A stretch of DNA of 64,000 nt from assembly GCF_042648445.1 (NCBI RefSeq), contig NZ_JBHRYB010000010.1:1-64000 (forward strand). The letters are read 5' to 3'. The stretch is from Bacterioplanoides pacificum (GTDB lineage: Bacteria; Pseudomonadota; Gammaproteobacteria; Pseudomonadales; Oceanobacteraceae). Made by a program: the position numbers and the translations under genes. The notes beneath the pieces are model-generated. The model ran no database searches, was not told the origin of the DNA, and saw nothing but the letters and a program-made list of their open reading frames with translations. Shown in pieces: positions 43,643-53,422 of this stretch (position 1 is the stretch's first letter; each line of letters begins with the position of its first letter).

Positions 43643-46600
43643 GCCAGGACTACATCGCCCTGGAATGGGTAAAAGGGGAAGTTGAAGAAACGCTGCAGCA
43701 GGCCCAGCAAGCGCTGGAAGCCTATGTAGAAAACCCCGGGGATAAAAGCCGACTCAAATTCTGTCTGAGCTACCTGCATCAGATCCAGGGCACTCTGCAA
43801 ATGGTGGAGTTTTACGGCGCGGCACTGCTGGCGGAAGAAATGGAGGCGGTGGCGTTAGCCATGGCCGAAGGCCGCAGTGAAGATATGCGTGCACTTGAGG
43901 TGCTGATGCAGGCTATTTTGCAGCTGCCGCATTATCTGCAACACGTTAAAGTGGGTCGTCGTGACCTGCCGGTGGTGTTGTTACCGATCCTGAACGAATT
44001 GCGCGAAGTGCGTGGTGAAAGTGTGTTGCCGGAAGCGGCGTTGTTTTCACCTGTGATTCGTCATAATCCGCTGTTAACGGCGAAGCAAGCCGCCTTGTAC
44101 GATGGCGCTGACTTCCGCCAGTGGGCGAAAAAAGTTCGCCAGATGTTACAGACGGCAATGTTGCAGTTATTGCAAAACAAGCAGCCGGACGTCGCTAAGC
44201 AGTATCTGGCAAAAGTGTTTGCCCGCCTGCATAAAGCGTTACACAGCACGCCACAGGGCAAAATCTGGTTGCCGGCACTGGCCTTTACCGAATGGCTGCA
44301 AAAACAACAGCAGTTGCCGGAAAACAGTAAACAGTTGCTTGGCCAGCTGGAAAAACTGGTTCGTGATGCGGCAGAGCAAGGCGCGGCGGCAATTAACCAG
44401 GCTCCGGATGATGAGCTGATCCGTACATTGTTAATGTTTGTCGCTCAGTCGGATATCAGTGGCGAAGCCATTCGCGAAGTCCGGGCCGAATTTTCGCTCA
44501 ATAATGCACTGGTCAGCGAAGCGGATATTGAGCAGCAGCGTAAAGAACTGGCCGGTCCTGATAAAGAAACGGTAGACCAGGTATTGCATGCCCTGGTTGA
44601 GGAAATTGCTGCCGTTAAAGACCGGCTGGACCTGTTGGTACGGGGCAAAGAGAACCGCACCAGCGCACTGCAGGATGTGTCACCGGCGTTAAAACAGATC
44701 AGCGATACCATGGCCGTGTTAGGCCTGGGCATGCCGCGCAAAGTACTGCAGGAGCAGCAGGGCGAAGTGGCGCGTCTGATTGCCGAAGGACGTGAAGCGG
44801 AAGATCATCACCTGATGGATATTGCCGGTGCGTTGCTGTACGTCGAAGCGACGCTGACGGGAATGAAGCATGAAGGTGACCTGCATGCCAAAGTTAGTGA
44901 GAGCTCACTGACCGATGCCCAGAAGGCGGTGTTGCGTGAAGCGCGCAATGTGCTGGAGCAGGTTAAAGATGCGATTGTGGAATACATCGCCAAGCAGTGG
45001 TCGGCGGCCGAACTGGCTGAGGTACCTGCGCTGTTGCACAGCATTGAAGGTTCTCTGAGCATGATTCCGCTGCCACGGGTGGCGGATATTCTGTCGCAGG
45101 CCGCCGCTTTTGTTCAGCATCAGTTGATCAGTGAAGAGTTAAAGCCACAGTGGTCCGTGCTCGATACGCTGGCGGATGTGTTAACCGGTGTTGAATATTT
45201 CATCGAGCGTTACAGTGAAAAGCCGGGCAATGCCGGTGATGATCTGTTACTGCGCGCGGAAGAGTCACTGGCAGAACTGCCGGCGACTGAATCTCTGGAC
45301 GATGTGATTGAAGATATTGATCTGACTGCCGGAGATGACGTGGCGGAAGTTGAACTGACGGCGGAGTCCGACAGTGAAACAGTGGATCACAGCGCAATTG
45401 CTGACGTTCAGGATGCTGACGCTCAGGCTGATGCGGATAACGCTGACATCATTGAACTGGATGATTCCGATGCCGCTGCGATCAGTGCCAGTGTTGCCGA
45501 TATTGAATTGCAGGCGGCGGGAGTCACTGACGCAGAGCCTTCTGCGGCTGATAGTCAGGCCACAAGCGATGACGTTGAGGTTACGGATGTCGCGGAAGTG
45601 GCGGAAGTGGCGGAAGCGCCTGAAGTTGCTGATGAGCCTGAGATTGCAGCAGCCCCCGAGGTGGACGCAGAGGACGATGATGATCTGATCGATGATGAAA
45701 TCATCGAAATTTTCCTCGAAGAAGCGGAAGAAGTAACCGAAACGCTGGACGAGTTCTGGCCGAAGTTTAAGTCTGATCGTAATGATCAGGATGCGTTAAC
45801 CACTGTGCGGCGTGCGTTCCACACCCTTAAGGGCAGTGGTCGTATGGTGCAGGCAGCGGTTATCGGTGAGTTGGCCTGGTCGGTTGAAAATATGTTCAAC
45901 CGGGTGCTGGATGAAACCATCAGCATCAGCGATAACCTGGTGGCGCTGGTTGATCATGTGATCGCTTCTCTGCCGGAGCTGATCGATGACTTCCGTTGCC
46001 GCCGTGCCGCGGCGATTGATACTCAGCCATTGATGGATTATGCCACAGCGCTGGCTGCAAATGAGGTGGTTGAGCCATTCGCCCAGCTGACTGAAGCAAC
46101 ACCAGCGGCTGAGCCGCAGGCTGAAAGCGAAGTGCTTGAGGAAGAAGATGAAGATGCAGCTTTGCTTGAAGTCTTTGTTGCTGAAGCCAATGCCCACCTG
46201 GTATCGGTGGAAGAGTTTATTCAGCAAAGCCGCGATGAGGAATTCCTGAATCCGCTCAGCGATCAGCTGCAGCGGGCGCTGCATACGTTAAAAGGCAGCG
46301 CACATATGGCGGGCATTGCAGCCATCGCTGAAGTGGCTGCACCGCTGGAAAGAATGATCAAAGAGCTGCGTGCTTATCAGGTCAAAAATGCGCCGGGTAT
46401 CGTCAATCTGGTGGAAGAAGCTGATGCCCTGATCCGCGAAGGTCTGGCTAATGATTCCCTGATGGCGCTGGAAAAAATTAACGGTGCCGATGAATTTGTT
46501 GAGCGTTTGCTGCAGCTTGAGCAGCTACTACTGGAGCCACTACTACAGGCGCAGCAGGACGGTAATTCCGGGCCAACACCTCAAACCATCGCTGCGTTTT

Positions 46601-49600
46601 TGGCGCAGGGGATGGATTCCCTGCTGGAAGCTGATGAACTGTTGCGCCAGTGGCGTGAGCAGCAGGATGAAGACATTCTGCAGCGGCTGTGTAAAGACCT
46701 GGATCAGGTTGCGCGCGGCGCAGCAAAAGCCGAGCTGCCGAATATCGAAATGCTGGCTAATGCCCTGGACGTGTTCTACGGCCGTTTGGTGTCGCAACAC
46801 ATCGCTGCCGATGAGAGTCCGCTGGCGTTATTAGCCGAAGCTCAGGAAGCGTTATTAGGAATGATGGATTGCCTGGCGGCAGGCCAGGAAACCCAGCCGG
46901 CGCTGGCACTGATCGAACAACTGAATAACTGGCAGGCGCCGCAGTCCGCTGAGGTTGCTGACGCGCAACGGCTGTTGGATGACGATGCTCCGGGTGAAGA
47001 ACTGCTGGATATTGAATCAGCAGAGCCGGCCCGCGAGCCAGAGTTTCCAGCAGAGGATGCCGTCAGCCAGATCGGGCAGGATGAGGCGACTGCAGACCAG
47101 AGTGCTGCTGATGAGATGCCGCCACTGGCTGAGGTGGTTGAAGAAGACGATGATGAAATTCTCGATATCTTCCTGGAAGAGGCCGAGGAGGTATCTGAAG
47201 CGATTGAAGCCGCGATGGAGCGCTGGCAACAACAGCCGGACAATCTGTTGGATGTCGCTCAGCTACAGCGCGAACTGCACACCCTGAAAGGGGGTGCTCG
47301 TATGGCTGAGCTGCAGGAAATAGCGGAGTTATGTCATGAGCTGGAAACCCTGTACGAAAAAGTAAATGATGGCCGGCTGGGTGTCACTCCTGAACTGTTT
47401 ACCCTGCTGCAACGTTGTCATGATGCTTTGGCGGCACAGCTCGATGCAGTGCGCCAGGGTGGAATCGCCAGGAACGAACAGGCATTAATCAGCGAAATAC
47501 TGGCTTACGGCGATCCGTCCCGGGCGGCTGAGATGGTCGTTGATGAGTTGCCTCAAGACTCAGAACCGGATGAGCCGGTTGTGGCTGATATCACAGACGA
47601 TGCTCAGTTTGATGCTGAACATCCGTCGCCTGACGCGCAGATGCAGCCGGCGGCAGACATGCCGGTGGTCGAGGCGCTGGATGAATCTGACCGCGAAATT
47701 CTGGAAATTTTCCTGGAAGAAGCCAACGAGCTCCAGGAGCAGCTGGATAAAACGCTGCACGACTGGGAACAGGATGCCAGCGATTTATCCCACGCCAGTG
47801 AGGCACAGCGGGTATTACACACCCTGAAAGGTGGCGCACGGTTAGCGGGCCTGACGGAAATCGGCGATGAGTCTCACGACTTTGAAGCCAATATTCTGCG
47901 GGCTCAGCAGGGCCAGATTGCGATTGATGGCGAGTTATTCCGCCATTATTACCGTATTCATGACTCGCTGACGCAAAAAATTGAAGCCGTGGCAGACAGC
48001 CTGGAAAGTGACGGTTTTGTTTCTCTGGGCGATAAAGCCATTGTGCTGGATATTGAAGAGCCGGCGCCGCTGGAATCAGCCTCCGACATCAGCAGCGAAC
48101 AGCAGCCGACGTCGGCTGCCGATGATACGCAGACTGAGAATGATAGCGCTGACGATAGCCCTGAGGTTAGTGAAACCAATGTTGTGCCGTTACGACCGGA
48201 AGCTGCAGCGCCGGTTGCGGCTGCTCAGCCGGCTGCCGCGCAAGCGCAACAAAACCCCCAGGCGAATGTGCGCAAAGCGCCACAGGAGCTGGTGAAGGTA
48301 TCGGCCGACCTGCTGGATAACCTGGTGAATCTGGCGGGTGAAACCTCGATTGGTCGTGGTCGTCTGGAACAACAGGTGACCGATTTCTCGTATACGCTCG
48401 ACGAAATGGATATGACGCTGGATCGTTTGCGCGATCAGTTACGGCGTCTGGATATGGAAACCGAAGCTCAGGTGTTGTTCCGTCAGGAACGCCAGGGGCC
48501 GGATTATGATGATTTCGATCCGCTGGAAATGGACCGCTATTCCGCGATGCAGCAGCTGTCCCGGGCACTGGTTGAATCCGCTTCGGATTTGCTCGATTTA
48601 AAAGACACGCTGTCGGATAAAACCCGCGATGCTGAAACTCTGTTGTTGCAGCAAAGTCGGGTCAACACCGAACTGCAGGAAGGTCTGATGAAGACCCGCA
48701 TGGTACCGTTCCAGCGTCTGGTGCCACGCTTACGCCGTATTGTGCGTCAGATCAGTCTGGAGCTGGGTAAGCAGGTCGAACTGAAAGTATTTAATGCCGA
48801 CGGTGAAATGGACCGGACCATTCTGGAGCGTCTGATTTCGCCGCTTGAGCACATGGTACGGAACGCCGTTGACCATGGTATGGAAAACGACAGTGATCGT
48901 CTGGCGGCGGGTAAGCCGGAAGTGGGCAGTATTGAACTGGATCTGTCGCGTGATGGCGGCGATATCGTACTGAAGCTGCGGGATGACGGTAAAGGTGTGA
49001 ATCTGGATGCTGTCCGCAAAAAAGCCGTTGAACGTGGCTTGATGGACCCGTCGGCCGATCTCACTGATGAGGAAGTGATGCAGTTTATTCTGCAGGCCGG
49101 TTTCTCCACTGCTGAGCAGGTGACACAGATTTCCGGCCGTGGTGTTGGCATGGACGTGGTCAGCAGTGAAATCAAACAAATGGGCGGCAGCGTAGCCATT
49201 GCTTCGGAAGCTGGCCAGGGTACTGAGTTCACCATTCGTCTGCCATTTACAGTGTCGGTTAACCGCGCTCTGATGGTACGGGTCGGGGATGACCTGTATG
49301 CCGTACCTCTGAACAATATTCAGGGTATCGTGCGGGCATCAGCGTCGGAGCTGCAGGGCTTGTATGAAAAACCGGCAGAGCAACGCCACTACAACTATGC
49401 AGGCGCTGATTACCGGCTCGAATACCTTGGCAATATGCTGGATAACGAAGCGCAGCCAAAATTTGCCGCACAACATCTGCCATTGCCGGTATTGCTGATC
49501 CGTGGCGCAACACCGTTTGCACTGCAGGTTGATTCGTTGCTGGGCTCCCGGGAGATTGTGGTAAAAACACTGGGACCACAATTCGCTTCGGTGATGGGGG

Positions 49601-50124
49601 TGTCCGGCGGTACCATTCTGGGTGATGGTAGCGTGGTGATCATTCTTGATTTACCGGCAATGATCCGTACTCAGGCCAGCCTCGAGTACCAGCAGGCGAA
49701 AGCGCTGGATGTACAGGATGCCGAACGTCGTCACGAGCTGGAGCGTCGCTTGCCGCGGGTTCTGGTGGTGGATGATTCGGTGACGGTACGTAAGGTAACC
49801 ACCCGTTTGCTGGAACGTAATGGTATTGAAGTCTTTACCGCCAAAGATGGTGTGGATGCCATGGCGACATTGCAGGATCATAAGCCGGATCTGATGCTGC
49901 TGGATATCGAAATGCCACGGATGGACGGTTTTGAGGTGGCCTCTCAGGTGCGCCATGACTCCCGTTTACATGACATACCGATCATTATGATTACCTCCCG
50001 GACCGGTGATAAACACCGCGAGCGGGCGTTATCGATTGGTGTGAATGAATATATGGGTAAACCGTTCCAGGAAGACACCTTGCTGGAGACCATGAATAAG
50101 CTGTTAGGACGCAAGGACCACTGA
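43639..50124 (+). CDS. chpA: Hybrid histidine kinase ChpA
   Basis: This 2161-residue protein has an N-terminal FimL-like/Hpt-like region with a non-canonical His at 47 (YLHQIQG) and a second at 467 (LLHSIEG). Four canonical Hpt domains follow, with HTLKG motifs at His728, His882, His1214 and His1394, separated by acidic linkers. Then come a dimerisation region, the ATPase domain (N box around His1738, HMVRNAVDHG; GRGVGMDVV), a CheW domain and a receiver with Asp2089 (LLDIEMPRMDG). P. aeruginosa ChpA is about 2470 residues with eight Xpt modules including Thr and Ser variants; here I count fewer. It phosphorylates PilG and PilH. A short GCGGAAGTG tandem run at about 45594-45620 makes a VAE repeat. 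Confidence 0.93.
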   Translation: MSQDYIALEWVKGEVEETLQQAQQALEAYVENPGDKSRLKFCLSYLHQIQGTLQMVEFYGAALLAEEMEAVALAMAEGRSEDMRALEVLMQAILQLPHYLQHVKVGRRDLPVVLLPILNELREVRGESVLPEAALFSPVIRHNPLLTAKQAALYDGADFRQWAKKVRQMLQTAMLQLLQNKQPDVAKQYLAKVFARLHKALHSTPQGKIWLPALAFTEWLQKQQQLPENSKQLLGQLEKLVRDAAEQGAAAINQAPDDELIRTLLMFVAQSDISGEAIREVRAEFSLNNALVSEADIEQQRKELAGPDKETVDQVLHALVEEIAAVKDRLDLLVRGKENRTSALQDVSPALKQISDTMAVLGLGMPRKVLQEQQGEVARLIAEGREAEDHHLMDIAGALLYVEATLTGMKHEGDLHAKVSESSLTDAQKAVLREARNVLEQVKDAIVEYIAKQWSAAELAEVPALLHSIEGSLSMIPLPRVADILSQAAAFVQHQLISEELKPQWSVLDTLADVLTGVEYFIERYSEKPGNAGDDLLLRAEESLAELPATESLDDVIEDIDLTAGDDVAEVELTAESDSETVDHSAIADVQDADAQADADNADIIELDDSDAAAISASVADIELQAAGVTDAEPSAADSQATSDDVEVTDVAEVAEVAEAPEVADEPEIAAAPEVDAEDDDDLIDDEIIEIFLEEAEEVTETLDEFWPKFKSDRNDQDALTTVRRAFHTLKGSGRMVQAAVIGELAWSVENMFNRVLDETISISDNLVALVDHVIASLPELIDDFRCRRAAAIDTQPLMDYATALAANEVVEPFAQLTEATPAAEPQAESEVLEEEDEDAALLEVFVAEANAHLVSVEEFIQQSRDEEFLNPLSDQLQRALHTLKGSAHMAGIAAIAEVAAPLERMIKELRAYQVKNAPGIVNLVEEADALIREGLANDSLMALEKINGADEFVERLLQLEQLLLEPLLQAQQDGNSGPTPQTIAAFLAQGMDSLLEADELLRQWREQQDEDILQRLCKDLDQVARGAAKAELPNIEMLANALDVFYGRLVSQHIAADESPLALLAEAQEALLGMMDCLAAGQETQPALALIEQLNNWQAPQSAEVADAQRLLDDDAPGEELLDIESAEPAREPEFPAEDAVSQIGQDEATADQSAADEMPPLAEVVEEDDDEILDIFLEEAEEVSEAIEAAMERWQQQPDNLLDVAQLQRELHTLKGGARMAELQEIAELCHELETLYEKVNDGRLGVTPELFTLLQRCHDALAAQLDAVRQGGIARNEQALISEILAYGDPSRAAEMVVDELPQDSEPDEPVVADITDDAQFDAEHPSPDAQMQPAADMPVVEALDESDREILEIFLEEANELQEQLDKTLHDWEQDASDLSHASEAQRVLHTLKGGARLAGLTEIGDESHDFEANILRAQQGQIAIDGELFRHYYRIHDSLTQKIEAVADSLESDGFVSLGDKAIVLDIEEPAPLESASDISSEQQPTSAADDTQTENDSADDSPEVSETNVVPLRPEAAAPVAAAQPAAAQAQQNPQANVRKAPQELVKVSADLLDNLVNLAGETSIGRGRLEQQVTDFSYTLDEMDMTLDRLRDQLRRLDMETEAQVLFRQERQGPDYDDFDPLEMDRYSAMQQLSRALVESASDLLDLKDTLSDKTRDAETLLLQQSRVNTELQEGLMKTRMVPFQRLVPRLRRIVRQISLELGKQVELKVFNADGEMDRTILERLISPLEHMVRNAVDHGMENDSDRLAAGKPEVGSIELDLSRDGGDIVLKLRDDGKGVNLDAVRKKAVERGLMDPSADLTDEEVMQFILQAGFSTAEQVTQISGRGVGMDVVSSEIKQMGGSVAIASEAGQGTEFTIRLPFTVSVNRALMVRVGDDLYAVPLNNIQGIVRASASELQGLYEKPAEQRHYNYAGADYRLEYLGNMLDNEAQPKFAAQHLPLPVLLIRGATPFALQVDSLLGSREIVVKTLGPQFASVMGVSGGTILGDGSVVIILDLPAMIRTQASLEYQQAKALDVQDAERRHELERRLPRVLVVDDSVTVRKVTTRLLERNGIEVFTAKDGVDAMATLQDHKPDLMLLDIEMPRMDGFEVASQVRHDSRLHDIPIIMITSRTGDKHRERALSIGVNEYMGKPFQEDTLLETMNKLLGRKDH

Positions 50125-50125
50125 T

Positions 50126-51160
50126 ATGGGGTTGCCCAGGGTCGGCATACTGGCAGATGACCGGCTGCAGCAACACCTGTTGAAAAGTGCGCTGGTGCAC
50201 TTTGGTTTTGATGTAGTGGTCAACGCGGATCCGCAACGTATGGATCTGCTCAACTTCGATCAGCTGGAACTGGATGCCTGGCTGATTGATCTGCAGGACG
50301 AAGACGAAGAACATTTTCACTGGCTGGATCGCTTGCTGGACAGCGATACTCCGGTGTTAATGGGCTTTGCCCGGGCGCCGCATAAAAACTGCCCGACTTT
50401 TCCCAAGTGGGAAAAACGCCTGTACAGCAAGCTGCGCGAGATGGTACACGCCACGCCTGTGGTTGCCGAAGATGTCGCCGTGCTGGATAAGCTGACGACC
50501 TCATTCGATGCCGGCAAATTGTCGTTGCCGGCCATATTTCAGGATAAAAACTTTTCCGGTCAGGTCGCTGCGCAAGTCTGGGTCTTGGGTGCCTCTCTGG
50601 GAGGGCCGGGAGCCGTTAAAAGTTTTCTGGACGCCTTACCCGGTGGTTTGCCGGTTGCCTTTATCTACGCCCAGCATATTGACCCGCGCTTTGAACAGAC
50701 GCTGGCGACGACCATTGGTCGTCATGCCGACTATGAGATGCGGCGTTTCAGTGAAGGGGATGCGCTACGCTGTGGTGAAATTCTGGTTGCTCCGATCGAA
50801 AATGAGTTCAGTTTTGTTGAAGGTCGGCTGCATGATCATCATACTGGCTGGCCCGGTCCTTATGGCCCATCTATTGATCAGGTTATCCTTAACGTTCACA
50901 GTTGTTATGGCGAACGTGCTGGTTATATTCTGTTCAGTGGTATGGGCAATGATGGTGCCGAGGCCATTGTTGGCCTGCCGGATGAGCAACTGAAAATATG
51001 GGCCCAGTTGCCGCAAAGCTGTGCCAATTCGTCCATGCCGGAAAGCGCGATTGAAACCGGTCGGGTGCGTTACAGTGGCGATCCACAGCAGTTGGCACTG
51101 CAGCTGGTTAATCATATAAAAAACACATGGGTAGATAACAATGAGTCAATCTCTGACTAA
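50126..51160 (+). CDS. chpB: CheB-type methylesterase ChpB
   Basis: This 344-residue protein has a C-terminal methylesterase domain with the catalytic triad Ser157 (VLGASLGGPG), His184 (AQHID) and Asp276 (GMGNDGAEA). The first 110 residues look like a receiver domain that has lost its phosphorylation sites. It removes methyl groups from PilJ. It starts two bases after chpA and overlaps chpC by 20. Confidence 0.88.
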   Translation: MGLPRVGILADDRLQQHLLKSALVHFGFDVVVNADPQRMDLLNFDQLELDAWLIDLQDEDEEHFHWLDRLLDSDTPVLMGFARAPHKNCPTFPKWEKRLYSKLREMVHATPVVAEDVAVLDKLTTSFDAGKLSLPAIFQDKNFSGQVAAQVWVLGASLGGPGAVKSFLDALPGGLPVAFIYAQHIDPRFEQTLATTIGRHADYEMRRFSEGDALRCGEILVAPIENEFSFVEGRLHDHHTGWPGPYGPSIDQVILNVHSCYGERAGYILFSGMGNDGAEAIVGLPDEQLKIWAQLPQSCANSSMPESAIETGRVRYSGDPQQLALQLVNHIKNTWVDNNESISD

Positions 51161-51614
51161 AACCAATGCACCAAATCAGGTTGATTGTCTGCTGATCCCG
51201 CTGAAAGATAAGAACCTGATTCTGCCCAACGTGGCAGTGGCGGAGATTGTGCCGTTTTCTCACCTGCTGACCACGGCTTCCAGTGTCGACTGGATGTTAG
51301 GGCGGATCGACTGGCGTGGTGTACCGATTCCTGTATTGTGTTACGAGATGTTGTGTCAGCAGTCTGCGCCGGCACCTAACCCGAATGCACGTTTCGCCAT
51401 TATTAACGGTGTTGGTAATCACCAGCAAATGCCGTTTTATGCCATGTTAGTACAGGGCATTCCGCGTCTGATTCACGTGGATAAAGAAGAAATTCAGGCA
51501 GTGGATGCTATGAATATGGGCCAATTTGACCAAACAGCGGTCACGATTGGCCGTGACCCGGCGATCATTCCGGATCTCGACTTGGTAGAACAAGAATTAA
51601 TAAACCATATCTGA
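51141..51614 (+). CDS. chpC: CheW-like protein ChpC
   Basis: This 157-residue CheW-type domain contains CLLIPLKDKNLILPNVAVAEIV, then SSVDWMLGRIDWRGVPIPVLCYEML. ChpC is the second coupling protein of Pil-Chp systems. It lies 7 bases before a secreted protein. Confidence 0.87.
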   Translation: MSQSLTKTNAPNQVDCLLIPLKDKNLILPNVAVAEIVPFSHLLTTASSVDWMLGRIDWRGVPIPVLCYEMLCQQSAPAPNPNARFAIINGVGNHQQMPFYAMLVQGIPRLIHVDKEEIQAVDAMNMGQFDQTAVTIGRDPAIIPDLDLVEQELINHI

Positions 51615-51621
51615 GGTAAGT

Positions 51622-52317
51622 ATGCTGAAGTGGATAATAACTTTTGCTGTATTTCTGTGTACTAACGTGGCGCCGGTCCAGGCGGCAAGCACAGAAGTAA
51701 AAGACCTGCTGTTTCTCGAAGCTCATGCCTATCGGCTGACAGCCGATGCCAGCATTCTGTCATTACAGGAAGGTGGTGCGCGTTATCATCGCCGGCTGGA
51801 TAACACCGTCAGCAGTGGTAATGATGTGGCTAGCCGGGTTGAACCTCGCTGGCCCGGGGTTGCCAGACAGTGGCAGAAATCCACTACATTCGTTAATAAC
51901 CAGCGCCAGGTTGCAGCCAGTAACTCAGATGTAAACTTTGTTAACGATCTGAAAGAAATTCAGGCCCAGCTGTACAGCAAAATTAATGCGGCAAAAGATA
52001 GCCTGTCTTTTGAAGAAACCAGTGAAGACAACCTGGCGGCGTTAACCGCTATGGTTGCGCTGGAGCAGATGGTTGAAGAATATATGTTGTTCAACGTAAA
52101 CGTATTTGGAGGGCTGGCCGAGACGGAAACCAGCATGAAGAAAAATGCCCGGATTTTCCGCAATGCGGTGGCAAAGATGACCGATACTTCAGCACGGACT
52201 CAAATCATGAGTAAGTGGAGTTTTATTGAAAAAACTCTGCTGAACTACAACCAGCAATCGGCCACCTTTATTGTGATGAAAACCACCGACAAAATCAGAG
52301 AGTTGTTGTCGGTATAG
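51622..52317 (+). CDS. Secreted helical protein at the end of the Pil-Chp operon
   Basis: This 231-residue protein has a clear signal peptide (LKWIITFAVFLCTNVAPVQA, cleavage around 21). A mostly helical mature part follows (RLTADASILSLQEGG, QLYSKINAAKDSLSFEETSEDN, VALEQMVEEYMLFNV). I do not recognise the family. The helix-rich mature region and the repeated pattern of polar helices loosely recall the PilJ sensor repeat. With its place in the operon, seven bases after chpC, this suggests a periplasmic accessory to PilJ sensing. That is a guess from context. The surface-glycan island begins 41 bases later. Confidence 0.7.
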   Translation: MLKWIITFAVFLCTNVAPVQAASTEVKDLLFLEAHAYRLTADASILSLQEGGARYHRRLDNTVSSGNDVASRVEPRWPGVARQWQKSTTFVNNQRQVAASNSDVNFVNDLKEIQAQLYSKINAAKDSLSFEETSEDNLAALTAMVALEQMVEEYMLFNVNVFGGLAETETSMKKNARIFRNAVAKMTDTSARTQIMSKWSFIEKTLLNYNQQSATFIVMKTTDKIRELLSV

Positions 52318-52357
52318 AGAGCTTCCTGCGCCAGTCAGAACGGGCCTTATAAATGAC

Positions 52358-53422
52358 TTGCTGGCAGTCGTGTGTTATATTGCGGCTTTGGATTCCCGCC
52401 CGGATATTATCTTGAAAGTCGCAATTTTTAACGATACCCGCCCTACAAATCATTACGGCTGTATGTTGGTAATGCGCAACCTCCTTAACGAATTGAAGTT
52501 GGTTGGTGCAGAAGTGATCTGGACTTTTCCTGTTAGTACGGATTGGCGAAAACATAAGCGTAAACTATTAAATATGCCAGCCGTAGACGCGATTGTTGTC
52601 AACGGTGAGGGAACTATACATCGGGCAGAAGAACGTAAGTTCGCTATGGCTCTGGCATCTTTAGCTGACTTTGCTAAACGAGAGTTGAATACTCCATGCT
52701 ATCTTATTAATGCAACACTGCATCGGAACTCTGCAAGAACATATCAATTGATATCAAGTTATCGAGCGATATATGTCAGAGATAAGAGGAGTTTGCATGA
52801 ACTCCAAAGCGCTGGTTTAGCTGGCCAATATGTTCCGGATATGACTTTCGCTGGGAATGCTTCGCTTTCGAAGGTAAAGGCATCCGGTGTATGTGTTATT
52901 GATAGTGCAATTAAAGAAGACAGTGCATTTTTAGCCGAATTTGCAGAATCGAAGAAACTAACTTTCAGGTCGATGATTGTCGCTCGCCCCGGGAATGCAA
53001 AGTTTCTACGAAGCCCAAGGCCCTATATTAAAAATATTATACGGTGGATGTGTGGTGAATACCGTATTCCGACAGATCCTGATTTTTATATTGAATTTTT
53101 GAAACAGCACCGATTGGTAATAACTGGGCGTTATCACACAGTAACGATGTGTGTTAAAAATCGAATACCGTTTGTCGCTTTGGAGTCCAATACTCCTAAG
53201 GTCGATAGCTTGCTTAATGATATCTTTGGTAGCAGCGATCGCTCCACGCCAATTGAGGATATCGTCAAAATAGACTTGGAAGAGATTCAAGGCTTTAGTG
53301 AAGTTGAACTCTCTCAAATAGATATTTTTTGTGAAGATGCGCGGTTTGCTATTCGTAATATGGTTGAACATATTGCTGAAGATGTAGTATCTGATCGAAA
53401 TCATGAGTATATCTATGAATAA
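52358..53422 (+). CDS. Polysaccharide pyruvyl transferase family protein
   Basis: With the ATG at 52358 the product is 354 residues. A TTG at 52412, just before KVAIFNDTRP, could be the real start, since the extra 18 residues look unlike the family. The body reads as a PF04230 protein: IVVNGEGTIHRAE near the front (GEG motif), YVRDKRSLHELQSAG, an VPDMTFAG turn and LVITGRYHTVTMC. Members transfer pyruvate to sugars, or form a glycosyltransferase-like fold in surface polysaccharide loci. It opens the AT-richer island and overlaps the next gene by 20 bases. Confidence 0.78.
   Translation: MLAVVCYIAALDSRPDIILKVAIFNDTRPTNHYGCMLVMRNLLNELKLVGAEVIWTFPVSTDWRKHKRKLLNMPAVDAIVVNGEGTIHRAEERKFAMALASLADFAKRELNTPCYLINATLHRNSARTYQLISSYRAIYVRDKRSLHELQSAGLAGQYVPDMTFAGNASLSKVKASGVCVIDSAIKEDSAFLAEFAESKKLTFRSMIVARPGNAKFLRSPRPYIKNIIRWMCGEYRIPTDPDFYIEFLKQHRLVITGRYHTVTMCVKNRIPFVALESNTPKVDSLLNDIFGSSDRSTPIEDIVKIDLEEIQGFSEVELSQIDIFCEDARFAIRNMVEHIAEDVVSDRNHEYIYE

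Noticed and set aside
45594..45620. GCGGAAGTG tandem run as a mobile or regulatory repeat
   Set aside because: It lies in frame in the acidic linker of ChpA and simply encodes a VAE repeat.
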